From Gnetum montanum (lineage: Eukaryota > Streptophyta > Gnetopsida > Gnetales > Gnetaceae), in assembly GCA_015680685.1 (NCBI GenBank), contig MNCI01010387.1, positions 139,684 to 203,683 of the forward strand: a stretch of DNA of 64,000 nt, given 5' to 3'. Each line of letters starts with the position of its first letter. The first letter of the stretch is position 1. The translations under genes were made by a program, and so were the position numbers. This document shows, in pieces, positions 11,125-22,299 of this stretch. The notes beneath the pieces are model-generated. The model was not told where the DNA came from. It did no database searches and saw only the letters and a program-made list of their open reading frames with translations.

Positions 11125-13023
11125 TACCACAACGACTGAGTAAAAACTCATCCTCGAGTCAAAGAAAGTGAGGAACAAGCTCAATTGAATACATAGTGGA
11201 TAGGTATGGGCTTATTAACTGACTAGGAATTTATTCATGCTGCAGTGGAGGATTAAACAAAATTTTGACACAGACACAAAACTTGTGGAACTCATGGGGT
11301 TCCTGGTAGTGGTGGCTCCTCCATGGATGCCTTTCCTTTGTCTTGTGCATTAAGCTTTTGAGATTGATACCATTGAAGAAGCACCTGACATTTCTCCTCT
11401 TTCATTTGAGAATTATTAAGTTATCCATGCTAATGTTCCAATGTTTGATGGAGTCAGCACTTTTCATGGACACGGAAGCTGTGGGAACACTTGATTAGCC
11501 TTGACATGCCATGCCGCAAATAGCTGTCATTCCTCTTTATAGGCTTGGGCCCTGACCTTGCCTCCCTTTGCTTGGATAGATTATGCAATAATAGGAGTTT
11601 CATGATGGATGCTGAATGATTACCTTCTGCTCTACATGTTCTGCATGAGGTCCTTGGCCTCTGCCTCCCCCAGGTCATTCGGTTGCACCTTGAGAAGGTC
11701 CTCCTTGTTGTCTCCTTTTAGGGGCCATCTATAATCACACAAGGATCAATTGTTAGTAAGGTTATTAAAAAACATTCAATGATTTCATACATTACTTATT
11801 GCCTTTAATAAATGCTAAATTCTTTACTTAGTGTGATTTTAGAGTTAGAAATTTTTCAAGGAACTTTCCCTAAAAGTTTAATGTTGAACTTGGTTTTGAG
11901 GAACGTTTCATAAAATAATGACAAAGGAAAGAATAGATTTGGCAATGAAATACTTAAAGGGTATAAGATGATGTGGTGGTGTGCAACAAGTACAAATTAC
12001 AAAAGTCATGCAAGTGGGTCCTCCCCAAAGCAGGTTCCAACCTATAATGCCCTTGCGTAACCACACCTTAAAATGTCTATAGGCACTAGAAGGGTTAAAT
12101 GGAATCTATGCCGATGCAAAAAAACACACACATCTTAATACTACCATGATGAGAGACGAATTCAATGCTACACAAGACATGAGTCACAAATACATGAACA
12201 GCGAGATGGGATGAATCAGAGAAGGGATTGCAGAGATTGGGACGTGAGGTAACTGATGCTAGGCACAATGAGTCCTGCATGTAAAACATGATTAAGGTGT
12301 CATTAGCCTGTCGTTCCAAAATCAAGACCAAGTCCATTCCTCCAATCAGTGACATCGCATCGTTTCATCCAATGATGGACAACCATAAGAGCACCATAAT
12401 AGCAAGGCATACGATCACTTGGTGTTTTGTGCAAGGGAGGAGTGACTTGGAATTTCTGTGTGGCATACTTTTTGTTTGGCCACTTTGGCACACTTTCTTT
12501 TCCCTCTCTTCTCTCCCTCTCTCTCTCTCTCTCTCTTTTGGGTGCCTTTAATACTCTTACTCCCATTTTTTGTTAGATCTACAAGGATCTTAGTATAACC
12601 AAGCTGCATGGTAGCACCTATAGATGCCACCAAAAAGAATCCATAAGTTCCCTTAATGTCACACCCTGGCCATTCCCTCTTAGTCCATCATTTTTCACTT
12701 TGGGCGTAATGAGCATAAAATAATTTTAAGTTTTTAAAAATGTCAAGAATATCACTATACCCTCGAACAAAACCTCTTATTTTTGTAGAATGGATGAGTG
12801 GGTGTAATGGGCTCACTGTCCAAATAATTGATTGTCCGAGACTTAATAACATAGAACACACCTCAACCAACGATCCACATGAGTGTTTTATTCGTAGATG
12901 AGATTACTTACAAAAAGATAAAAAGATAAAAAGAAAAAATAATAAAATAATAAAAAAAGAAATTGAAAATTGAAAAACTCGAAAATAAAAATTTATAAGA
13001 TTGAAGAAAATAAAAAGTGGTTA
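11125..13023 (-). other. E3 3' untranslated internal region
   Basis: No coding motif is seen in 1.9 kb. Stretches such as CAGTGGGTCCTCCCC...AAAGCAGG (about 12013) recur in the 3' regions of E7a (43330) and E8 (54880), which places this piece downstream of where pol should be. The polypurine tract beside the LTR (TACCACAACGACTGAG, 11125-11140, read in reverse) is degenerate compared with TACCCCCATGACTGAA in E8. Confidence 0.7.
12502..12536. repeat. (CT)n microsatellite
   Basis: Near-pure CT run, purine (GA) on the coding strand of E3. It explains the Arg/Glu-rich and Ser/Leu-rich open frames at 12288-12633. Confidence 0.95.
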
Positions 13024-15008
13024 TTAATCCTGCTTGTTACTAGAATGGGGGATATCCCCCATAACTAAACATTTGAGTATGGAAAGGATTAATAGGTGGA
13101 AGATGAGGATCCTTGCATGTTGAAAATATTGGGGCCCGATCATACTTACCCCATCTAGGTTCACACACTTGATTATAGTAAGCATAGTGGGGCAATTTAT
13201 ACGATGTAGTTCCCAGATAATGAGTTGACCCACTATGATGTTTGGGACTGTTAAATGGTATGCAAGGATTGGGTTGTCGCTCTCCATTCCTATGTTCATT
13301 GGGCCATATTATTGTTGGAGTGTGAGTTGGTGGCCCTGATGAAGTTACATGAGGCGTTGGGTTTGAAGATAGGGGTGCACCACAATGTGGGACTTGTGCT
13401 GAGTTGGAGGATGCAGTGGCCTCAGAATTGTGTTGTCCCTTTTTACGGTCATGTTTAAAGAAGGGACGCTTTGGATGTTGAGGAGGCTTCTCACTGTTGT
13501 TAGTAGTAGTAGCACAAGTGACGTTTGGGGGTTATTGTTGTGGTGCAGACACCTTAGGAACAACTGGTGGCAATGTAGAAGGAGGGAAAGGGTGAGAATT
13601 TTGAAATTGAGGAGAATTCTAGGATACACAAGGCAGTGGTTGTGTTGAAGGCATGGGTTGATAGTATTAAGGAGAATGATAATGTGGTGAGATAGAGTAT
13701 GCTGGTCCAACTGGAGAAATAGGATGTTGAACATGATAAGCATTTGGATTCGGATGATATGAAGGGTGTCTCCATTCTAAGGGTGGTCTCCCCCACGACT
13801 GGGATTGTTGCCATTATGATCAAACATAGTATCTCTGTATGAACTCTGGATGTAACATATTTCCCCAATGCTCATGTAAATGTAATAATATTGGGCATTG
13901 GCCCTTGGGGTGATCATACAAGCATATGTTGCATTCATACGTATGATTGGCAGTTGAGCTCTTATTTTTCTTATCCCTTCTTTCCGATTGTCTACTATTT
14001 TGGCATGCTTCTTGGGTTGTTAAAACTCTATCTTCAATAATATCAATATATTCTCCACACTTTTGATACGTCCATTCCAACATCTTATTGAACTTTTCCT
14101 CAGCTTCTTCTAATGTTTGTTGTGTTGGAAAAGATGATGTTTCCACCTTGAGATTGATTGATTTCTCCTTTTTATGATCATGGACCTTTGTTAAGTTGAG
14201 ATTTTGGTCCCATTGATGTTTTTCAACACTCTCCCATTGATCCATATCTCCTTCTTATTTTGCTACCCACTTAATAAGCTCTTGGACTTGATGGGTTCAT
14301 AGTTTGTATAGTTGACCTTGGGCATACATTCCTAAGGTCTCTCTTGTTTCATTACGTAGCCCATCAATGATATGGTACACTCGCCTTTCCTCGGAAAACC
14401 CATGACCTGGACAGTTGTTTAACAGTGCATAATATCTTTCTAAGACCATGTCCAAGGGTTCATGTTGTGCTTGTTTCCATCCTTGGATTTGTTTCCTCAA
14501 GGCTGACACTCTTGTGTAGGTTTGATATCATTCATTAAAAACTTCTACCATTGTTAACCAATGTCGTATTAAATTTGGCTTTAACGATATATACCATACT
14601 TTTGCTTGGCCAACAAGTGTCATAGGAAAGAGCTTAAGTTTTTTCCAACCATTATCAATGTTGTTCCATGTGCAAGCATCGTAGAAGGCTAGTAAATGTT
14701 GTTTAGCCTCCTAAAAAAGTAGGGAAGTTGTTTAAATAGAGCCTAGGTAGACGACTCTCCTTACGATGCCTACAGGAGATTCGAACAGCCTCCTGTAATT
14801 GCGTTAGGTTTGTAGTGGCTAGTAGGGGTTCATAGTCATCCTATAAGTTATGCTTTCATGTGTTGGGATAACGTTGCTTTCATTCATGTTTATAAGAAAC
14901 CCCCACTTCAGGTTGTGTACTCCAATCTTCATCATCATATAGTTTGTTGGTTCTCCAATGAACTTCCTCACCAAGTGTGGCATTATTATCATCTTGTAGG
15001 AGAGGCAT
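13024..15008 (-). pseudogene. gag: E3 gag remnant (OTA gypsy)
   Basis: Minus-strand gag in several broken frames. It starts near 15008 (MPLLQDDNNATLGEEV). A retrotransposon-gag domain follows at 14297-14520 (QIQGWKQAQHEPLDMVLERY, HIIDGLRNETRETLGMY). Next is a coiled linker (13820-14245) ending in the knuckle CNICLYDHPKGQC, which is C-x2-C-x3-H-x4-C as in E7b and E8. A Pro/Gln/His-rich tail is spread over two frames down to 13024. All blocks have counterparts in E7b and E8 in the same order. Beyond the tail no protease appears. Confidence 0.85.
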
Positions 15009-15130
15009 GATTGTGAAATTTGTGTGTGAATGTATGCGTGAATTTTTTATAATTATTTCTTTCTAAAAGACATATCGTTAATTCCTTTACAACGACCTTG
15101 TATGATATAACTAATCTAGATAACTAGCAC

Positions 15131-15151
15131 CATCCCCGGCAACGATGCCAA
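15131..15151 (-). other. E3 primer-binding site
   Basis: Read on minus, TTGGCATCGTTGCCGGGGAT directly follows the LTR. It resembles TGGCGCCGTTGCCGGGGA, the site used by Athila/Tat-type gypsy elements (reported as complementary to tRNA-Asp). Confidence 0.8.
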
Positions 15152-16014
15152 TGATGAGCGTCAAGATACCCCTACACTCAACCATACGAATACAAGCGTT
15201 CATGCACGATCTAGTCAAACTTCGTGGACAAGCTAGTTGTGGTATCTAGATCATTACACGTTGATCGTAGTTCACTGTCTTCCCACTTGGACTAGTATTT
15301 GCTTTGTCACGTATGGTTTAGTCCAGAGTGAGGCATATGATGTGATCCTAAACTAATGCTACTCCTAGAGACAAGGGGAAATAATCTTGATTACACTAAT
15401 GAGTAATAGGAAATGAAGTCTAAGCTAACCTAAGTGCAATGAGCATCCGTTCCTTAATCATCTATACACATCTTAGACCTTTTGCATGACTACTACTGGG
15501 ATTACCAAGCGTAGATCCTAGGTATGCTACTAGGTTACCAAGTAGTCATACTTAAATGCTCGTGATTAAGTCGTACTCATTCTACATTTAACAATAGGAA
15601 TAGTAAATGATGATAAAGAAATATTAACTAAGAAAATAATAAATAACAATAATAATTAAATAATTTAAACTAAGTAAATGCTGCAATGATGAAGCAATCT
15701 CGATCTTTATTTCTAGTCATGTGCGCATCCAAGTATGTCACACTCGAATAAAGATGTCATACAATTACAAGCATCACGCTGTGGGCATGCACTTGGGAAA
15801 ATAGTCTAACTCCTATGGAAAAAATGCAAGGGCTTCACTACAACTACTAGAAAGATACCTAAATGAGGCAGAAGGCCCTCTTATTTATAGGCCAAGATAG
15901 GCACTTGCGTAAACGAGGCCACGTCGACGTAGGAAGGCTACATCTACAGGCCCGCGTCGATGCGGCCATGTATACATGGCCAAGTCGACGCATTGACTAA
16001 ATGACACTTGATCA
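15152..16014 (-). repeat. E3 5' LTR
   Basis: 863 bp, from TGATGAGCGTCAAG to CACTTGATCA; partner of 10293-11124. It has the doubled TACTGGG motif (15494-15542) and a TATA box (TATTTATA 15882-15889, read in reverse). Its U3 end is longer than in the 3' LTR, with extra CGTCGACG/TCGACGC-type units at about 15905-16000. Confidence 0.9.
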
Positions 16015-16019
16015 GGCGA

Positions 16020-16835
16020 GGTACCCCTACACTCAACCATACAAATACGAGTGTTTCATGCGTGATCTGGTCGAACTCCAAGGACTAAGTGCTTACGCAC
16101 CTTAATGGAACACTTAAGGTTCATCAATTGTTGTCTTCCCAAACTTACTTGTATTGTCACGGTTGTATGGTTAAGTAAGCTTGAGGTATGTGATTTTTAT
16201 AGCTTTTATCTTTTTAATGTCTTTATGCTAATAGAGAAAGGTGAAGAGAACTAAGTGACTAACTTATATTAACTATTTACTAACTAAGTTCTAATTATTC
16301 CTAACACCAGTATCCATTCCCACTTGCCACACACATACTGAACTAGTGCAACGCTACTGGGATTACCAAATGTTAATCGTTACTGGGTTACCAAGCACTA
16401 CACACATGCTCGAAGCGGTCGTACTGAGTGTACTTAACTAGGAGAGTCAAGGGTTGAGAGAGAGATTAATTAACTAAGAAAGCATTTAAACATTCAACAA
16501 TAATTAATTACTATTTAGCTTAGTTCGTATGCTGCAAGGTTTATCATAAAGTTCATCTTTATTACCATACACAAATATGTGCTCAGGTATAATTTTCTCA
16601 AATAAAGATCCGTTCACTTTAAGACTCCTACTATGGGCATATGGAAATTATTCTAACTCTGGAATGGTAAAATTGCAAGATTTTAGCTAAGGGTCTAAGT
16701 CTAACTCCCTAGAACAAGGGAAGCTGCCTCTTATTTATAGAAATTGAGGTAGGACATGATATTTTGGGGCGAATGCAATATCGCAGATGTGATATCGCGT
16801 ACACGATATCACGTACGCGATATCACGGCTCATCA
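16020..16835 (-). repeat. B2 solo LTR, main part
   Basis: It runs from GGTACCCCTACACTC to CGGCTCATCA. The U3 end (about 16770-16830) is a short array of GATATCRCG / CGTACRCGATATC palindromic units, unlike the end of E3. A TATA box lies at 16732-16739. Confidence 0.88.
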
Positions 16836-16840
16836 TGTGT

Positions 16841-17024
16841 GGTACCCTTCAAATCACATTTTGAGAGCAACAAAGTCTAGAGGTGTGTTAGTGAACTACC
16901 CTTTGAGTGTGGACTACCCAAGTTGGGAAACCATGTTAATTTTGCTATGTGATTTATTTCAAAGAATTTTTTATTTGGGCAACTTATTCATCTCCCCTCC
17001 CCCTCCTAAGTTCAACGATCCTCA
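16841..17024 (+). repeat. E2 3' LTR, right part
   Basis: Resumes as GGTACCCTTCAAATC and ends ACGATCCTCA, matching 5626-5809 of the 5' LTR. The ATATT target duplication follows at 17025-17029. Confidence 0.92.
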
Positions 17025-17029
17025 ATATT

Positions 17030-17440
17030 GATAGTAGGAGATCTACTAGTTGATATGTGTTTAATCCTTTTGGTGATGTTGTTTCTTGGAAAAGTCAGAA
17101 ACAATATTGTGTTGCTTAATCCACCACTAAAGCTAAATATGTTGCTACTAACTTGGCATGAAAAGAGGCTATATGGCTCGAAAGGTTAATAGTTGAACTT
17201 GGCATCACACAAACTCTGATTAATATTGGCTGTGATAGTCAAAGTGCCATAAGCATATCTAAGAATCCAACCTTTCATACCTGAATGAAGCACATTGAAA
17301 TAAAGTATCACTATATATGGAAGGAAATTTAAAAGTAAAGGATTATTTTTAATAACATATCTATTGAAGCAAATCCTATAGATGTACTCACCAAGTCAAC
17401 TCCTGCTAAAAAGTTTCTTTGGTGTTAATCAACATTCGGT
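17030..17440 (+). pseudogene. pol: E1 RNase H remnant
   Basis: Copia RNase H that continues the RT cut at 4604. DSRRSTS*YVFNPFGDVVSW, STTKAKYVATN (consensus STTEAEY, so the catalytic Glu is Lys), CDSQSAISISKNPTFH, MKHIEIKYHYI and ANPIDVLTKS are all recognisable. There are five or more stops. Its distance from the RT by 12.4 kb is the clearest coding evidence for the nested insertion. Confidence 0.9.
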
Positions 17441-17500
17441 CTTCTTCTGACCTGATTTCCTAAAAATGGTCTGGACTATTCTTCAAAGAAGCCTTACCTT

Positions 17501-17520
17501 CAAGAGGGAGAATTCTTATA
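17501..17520 (+). other. E1 polypurine tract
   Basis: CAAGAGGGAGAATTCTTATA immediately precedes the 3' LTR. It is the expected plus-strand priming site. Confidence 0.75.
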
Positions 17521-17949
17521 TGGATGAAGGCAAATCTACTTTTATTTTTTCTAAATATTTTTGCCTTGTTATATTCTTATATATTTTATATTTGGTCCTG
17601 TACCTATTCCCACCAAAATAAATTGTCCTATCCCTTTTATTTTTGGGTTTATTTTGTAACATGACCAATATATAAGGAGCTCTAAGGGAGCATCCTTGAC
17701 ACAAAAATATAACACAAAAATGGCCAATGCCTAAGCTGTAATCCTCCCTTACAATTCTTCTCCAGTATTCTCATTGGTTTTCTTTGTGCTTCAATCTTGA
17801 AGTTGTGCTACTACTGATGATCCAAGAGCCAATTTTCTACTGGGGTTTTTCACCTTAAAGGTTTTTCCTAGGGTAAATCTATGTCTTTTTAATTTCTACA
17901 ATTTTCTTCAAATTTAATATTATATTGATGCAAGTGACTAGAAATAACA
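17521..17949 (+). repeat. E1 3' LTR
   Basis: 429 bp, partner of 858-1286, with the same TGGATGAAGG start and ATAACA end. Confidence 0.93.
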
Positions 17950-19154
17950 TAACAAACACACAGAAAATCCAAATTAAAAACCATTTGAACCCATGAGATT
18001 CATGGCAAATGCTTTACACACCCATATTCGAAAATCACATCCAAGAAACACCTAACATAGCACTACAATTCAAATGGATAAATACTAAAGCCATACATAA
18101 TGCATAAATACATACTGAATAGTTTCTCTTTTTCCCTAATCCAACATCATGGCTAGCCACATCACCTGTCTAACACATTGGCTAGGACTAGTGTATATAA
18201 TCATGTTAGTTAAGCATGTAAAGACATCATAATCATAACACATAATTATATAGTCATACTCAATGTCTTCAAAATGGATTGAATATAATATGCATTTTTC
18301 TTATAATTCCAACCATGCTATTGCTTGATATGTTGAGTAGCATATGGCTTTGTAATCCCAGCAACAAACACACTAGTTTAGGACATGAACAAGCGATTAA
18401 GGTTTGGACACTCATCACCTTAGGCTAGTTTAGGATTTACTTTCATTGTTATTTAAATTAAATAATTAATTAATTTCTATAATCTCAGTTCATTTTTTAA
18501 TGGTCATAGTACATTAGTGGTATGTACCTCTACTATACTTAATCATACAAGTTAAAAGCTTAATGGCATAGGTCTTGGCTTGGTAACCCTAGGTCATAGG
18601 TTCGATTCTACTACATAGCATTGAGCTATAAAATTTTATCAATCTTAGGGTATATCTATGTTTCAATTATTTTTGTTTCCAACATCCCATACAAGTTAAG
18701 AGCCACTAGAAAATAACTGGGAAGATAGTGACCTATTATCACACATTAAACTAGCTAGGTGTCATGTTAACTCTATTTACATATTATAATATAGTCTACC
18801 ACTATGCTTGTAGATCATATGATTTGGAGTTATACATACTCACTACTCATTATATGTGGACCATCCTTGCTACTAACAATTAATTTTTCTTTCTTTGATT
18901 TTTCAAAAATATTAATTTGAATTTTTTTTATTGCATGTTGTTTCTCATGCTTTCTACTCTATGTTAAGCATGTGATGTAGTCTAAATGTTTCATTATTTT
19001 ATTATTAATTGGAATTTATTATCACAATTAAATTGCGAATTTTATATTGTAAGTGATAATTTTTTTAACTAAATAAATTTACAACTTTAATGCATTCTTA
19101 TTGATAAATCATCATATGTCAGGCAACTACATTAATGCATGGCCATCAACACTA
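17950..19154. other. Intergenic repeat remnants, including an LTR-B-like piece
   Basis: No coding sequence is seen. About 18230-18790 resembles a much-decayed LTR-B on +: GTAATCCCAGCAA, GGACACTCATCA, TAGTTTAGGATTTA and GGGAAGATAGTGA occur in the order seen at 25270-25570 and in the younger LTR-B copies read in reverse. A SINE sits inside it at 18556-18687. The rest is AT-rich without recognisable features. Confidence 0.6.
18556..18687 (+). mobile_element. tRNA-derived SINE, copy 1
   Basis: 132 bp flanked by a perfect 12-bp direct repeat CATACAAGTTAA (18544-18555 and 18688-18699), the size expected for LINE-dependent target duplications. Internal pol III boxes are an A-box-like AGCTTAATGGC near the start and a B box GGTTCGATTCT about 40 bp further on. 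The body shares GTCTT.GCTT, CATAGGTTC.ATTCTACTA and TGAGYTATAA with copy 2. Copy 1 lacks the ATGAGGTATT start found in copies 2 and 3, so it is 5' truncated or diverged. Confidence 0.75.
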
Positions 19155-19159
19155 TAGAT

Positions 19160-20331
19160 CATTGAACTTAGAAAGGGGGGGATGAATAAGTTTCCCAAAT
19201 TAAAACTTTATGAACCAAAGCACGCATACAAAATTAACATGGTTCCCCAACTTGGGTAGTCCACACTCAAAGGGTAGATTGCAAGCATACCTCTAAACTT
19301 TGTTGCTCTCAAATGTGGTTTAAAGGGTCCACATCTTGTACAATCTTCAAGCCCCGCTTTAGAGTGTTGTGCTGAAACATCAACCACTCAACCCCACAAG
19401 GTTCCATCAGGCTTGGAATGTGGTTTCCAAGATTTCACAGCCTTTACAATTTTGAGACCCACTTCGGAGTGTTATGATGCAACACCAATCACTCAATCCC
19501 ACAGGATACTAACATGCTCAAGCAAGATGCCTTCCTACAAGAATCAAATCAACCCCGCAAGGCAACAAGGGAGAAGAATTACAAGGGGTAAATGCAACTT
19601 AGTTTGCTAATCATTGCACTTTGAGGTACAACACACTTTACAATGAACAAATGATGATAAAATGAAGAGCAACAGATATCACAATGATTGACAAAATGAT
19701 TGTACAATGACTACACATAAGTTTGCACATTTCCCAATGCATATGATTTCTTCTTATAGCTATCATGTTTCTAAATCCACCTTGGAACTCATGAAATGGC
19801 TAGCCAACAATCATGGAAGACATATTCTTCATGCCTGAGACATATTTCTATATTTTCCCTATATTCTGGGAAGATGTCTTTGTCTAGGAAAGACGTCTTT
19901 CTAAAATCTCCATTCTGGGAAGACATCTTTGTTTGATGGAAGATGTCTTTCTAAAACTAGTCTACATTCTGTGAAGACATCTTTACCTAAGGAAAGAAAT
20001 CTACTATTTCTTGAAGATGTCTTTGCCTATGCATCTTCCAATTCTGCCAAGACATCTACTATTTCTCAAAGAGGTATTCTTCAACTTTCCTTTGCATGAT
20101 GAATTAATCATTCCTTGTCCACAACCTTGATCTTTCATGTCTTCAATGATGAAAATGTTCTTTGAATTCTTTTATTTTAAGCTTGCCTCTTTAAGAACTT
20201 ATGGATGACTTTCTCCTTTTTTTTACACCAGTGCATTCCTTGTCATCTCATCTTGGTCCTACAACAACAACAACCACACACACATCTTTTGTCTCCATTT
20301 TACTTAACGTTTTGACACACCAAAAGGTCCA
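19160..20331 (-). repeat. E4 3' LTR (LTR-A family)
   Basis: 1172 bp, reverse orientation. Read on minus it starts TGGACCTTTTGGTGTGTC. The polypurine side (AAAAAGGAGGAGATTG on minus, 20332-20347) abuts it. The GATGTC/GACATC array lies at about 19820-20065 and still has an AGACGTCTTTC near 19890. Confidence 0.9.
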
Positions 20332-22299
20332 CAATCTCCTCCTTTTTGGTGATGTTCAAAACTTAAGAAAATGTGTTAGTGATCATACAAATAAAATCAT
20401 ACTACTCTCTCCCTTTTTGAATAGCAACAAAAAGGATAAGGCACACAAACTAGTGAAAGAATTATCATAATAGTGCAATATCATAAAATAAGAAAAATCA
20501 ACAATCATGGCATAATCCCAAGGAAAAAACATTTAGCAAGAAAGAAGATCAATTAAAGATCACACCTTTTTTAGCACTAAGTTCCATGAGGAGTTGCCCC
20601 CAATCTATCAAGAACTGATCCAAACCTTTCCAAGTGATATTCAAAATTAAAGCTTGAAGTGAAGTGTAAGCCTTGAAGATCAAGTAACTTGTCTCTAAAT
20701 TAATAAATCATTTATAGTGCATGATTTTTTTAATGCTCAAATATTCTCCGTCCTTTTAAAAAAATTAGCAAAAGAGGAGGTCATATCTTATGTAACAAGG
20801 AGAATATAGCAATACATCTTCACAATGTGAAACTAGTCATGCCATATTTTAAGTACTACTCAAAGGATGTTTCAATCAAAATCATGGAAACTTTTCCATA
20901 ACCAGAATGATCATGTGCTTGCTCATATTTTTGTAAGGAATAATATCACTATTTTCATTCTTTCATATAAGTACTTCTTACTTCAATTTATGCTTGAATA
21001 TCAAATAGGTGGGATAATGATACATTAAGACTTGCTCTTATCAGTTCAAAATAAGGATTTACAACTAATCAAAAAAATACCAATAACACTCACATAATTT
21101 GACATTATAGATCAAGCAGCCCATCAAATTGAAACAATTATCTTATTAGAACTCATGTCTTTATATTCAACCAGAAATTTGGAAAACGTCAACACAAAGG
21201 ATATGGAAGCCATGAAAGAAATATGGATATTTTTCTTTTTGTACAAGGCAATGCTGCAAACACAACCGTTTTTCAAAAATGAAATGATAATCATGACAAA
21301 GAATACCAGAACACAAATTCAAGACTCAACCATCCATTTAAAAGAAGAATACCTCTTGATGTCCATATCTTGCTTATTTTGGAATATTTTGCTATTTCAA
21401 TGTCTCTTAGTTGAAGTCGCTAAAGACTCCCCCTAGATTGGTGATCTTCAAGATGGTGATGGATAATGAGGAATAGGCTTCCCCTACACATGTGCTAGGT
21501 ATTAATGTACAAATGTCATAAATCAAAAAAGCACTACAATTGTAGGTTAACATTAAGCTTAAATGTGGAGACTAAGATCTCCAATCAATAATATTAGTAA
21601 GATTTTTTCATAGGCTTGTCTTATCTCATAAATAGCAAAACTATACCAAAGGCCATGAGCTTAGAAGTGGATCATCATAATAAGTTCAGATTAAACATGA
21701 CAAGAACCAATAAGATAATGATCCAAAGGAAATCAAAAAAAGAGCTGCACACATATTTTCATAGAACCAATTATGTCAAGCTCAAAAATGAATGTAAGGG
21801 ATGCTCTAAACAATTATTCCACCATTTTTCAAGACAAATAATTTTGAACTTCAAATACCATATTAACTATCAAGCAAAGATATGGAAGCTTACCTTGACT
21901 TACCATGCTTACATGGGAGAAGAGAAGAATAATGGAGTTTGAGATGAGGTCCCCTATCATGAAGTACCTCCTCATCCTTTGGTTCTCTCTCATTAGATCG
22001 TATGTGTGATGTCTCTATTTATTCATGATTTTTATGATAGAAGCTTTGATCACTTATTGCATCATTTTCAATTCTCTACTTCTCTTCATTCTCACTTATT
22101 AGTTCCTGCATAGTTTCCTTACTAAAGCCTTTTTGACAAGACTAAGCATTAATCTTTTTTTTATCATCATGAGTATAGTTCAGAGTTTCCTTATATCTAC
22201 AATTTTTACAAACAAATAAAGTATTATGCTCATGATCAAAATTATCAAACCTAACTATGCTTGAGCTTGAGCTTGAATTTTCATGTGTTTCTTCCTCTA
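20332..22299 (-). other. E4 non-coding internal region
   Basis: About 2 kb between polypurine tract and gag with no pol motif on either strand. The short open frames (20201-20470, 21155-21436, 21616-21942) lie on the strand opposite to gag and have no family resemblance. It corresponds in position to 7709-9294 of E2. Confidence 0.65.

Larger units (their letters stand above)
10293..16014 (-). mobile_element. E3: pol-less Athila/Tat-like gypsy element inside B2
   Basis: Full element in minus orientation with 3' LTR 10293-11124, 5' LTR 15152-16014, PBS at 15131-15151 and perfect TSD GGCGA (10288-10292 and 16015-16019). The 4.0-kb internal region holds gag homologous to E7b and E8 and a 3' untranslated stretch like theirs. 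Protease, RT, RNase H and integrase are all absent. It was probably a non-autonomous partner of the LTR-B family. Confidence 0.92.
10280..16835 (-). mobile_element. B2: solo gypsy LTR in E2, itself split by E3
   Basis: The LTR is in two parts, 10280-10292 (TGATGAGTGGCGA) and 16020-16835 (GGTACCCC ... CGGCTCATCA), together 829 bp. Rejoined, the start reads exactly like the LTR at 53363. TSD TGTGT flanks it (10275-10279 and 16836-16840). No internal region belongs to it, so it is a solo LTR left by LTR-LTR recombination. Related full elements here read from the other strand, so its transcription sense is minus; TATTTATA (16732-16739) is the TATA box in that sense. Confidence 0.9.
4605..17024 (+). 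mobile_element. E2: gag-only (TR-GAG-like) copia element inside E1
   Basis: It has LTRs of about 1.2 kb: 5' at 4605-5809; 3' at 9295-10279 plus 16841-17024, split by a later insertion. It is flanked by a perfect 5-bp target duplication ATATT (4600-4604 and 17025-17029). The PBS is TGGTATCAAAGC. The 3.5-kb internal region codes only for a gag-type protein of the SIRE/Maximus kind; no protease, integrase, RT or RNase H motif is visible in any frame. That matches the non-autonomous terminal-repeat-with-gag class described in plants. E4 is a second copy with the same layout, so the lack of pol is a family trait and not a local deletion. Confidence 0.88.
858..17949 (+). mobile_element. E1: Ty1/copia retrotransposon, split by nested insertions
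   Basis: A complete but decayed Ty1/copia element. The two LTRs (858-1286 and 17521-17949) are both 429 bp, start TGGATGAAGG and end ATAACA. Internal order on + is Met-tRNA-type PBS, gag, protease, integrase and RT up to 4599, then RNase H from 17030, polypurine tract and 3' LTR; this copia order fits one element interrupted by 12.4 kb. The reading of the RNase H domain resumes exactly across the insertion once one ATATT copy is removed. Flanking 5-mers TAAGG (853-857) and TAACA (17950-17954) match at only 3 of 5 positions, so the original target duplication is degraded. No frame is intact, so the element is dead. Confidence 0.93.

Noticed and set aside
12288-12633. Arg/Glu-rich and Ser/Leu-rich open frames on both strands
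   Set aside because: They arise from the (CT)n microsatellite at 12502-12536.
13786-13802. CTCCCCCACGACTGGG in E3 as an internal polypurine tract
   Set aside because: By alignment it encodes the Pro/Gly-rich gag tail (PSWGMPPP-like in E7b), so it is not at the position of the internal tract in E7/E8.
18556-18687. tRNA gene (A and B boxes present)
   Set aside because: No cloverleaf or anticodon stem can be drawn, and TSDs and an A tail in copy 2 point to a SINE.
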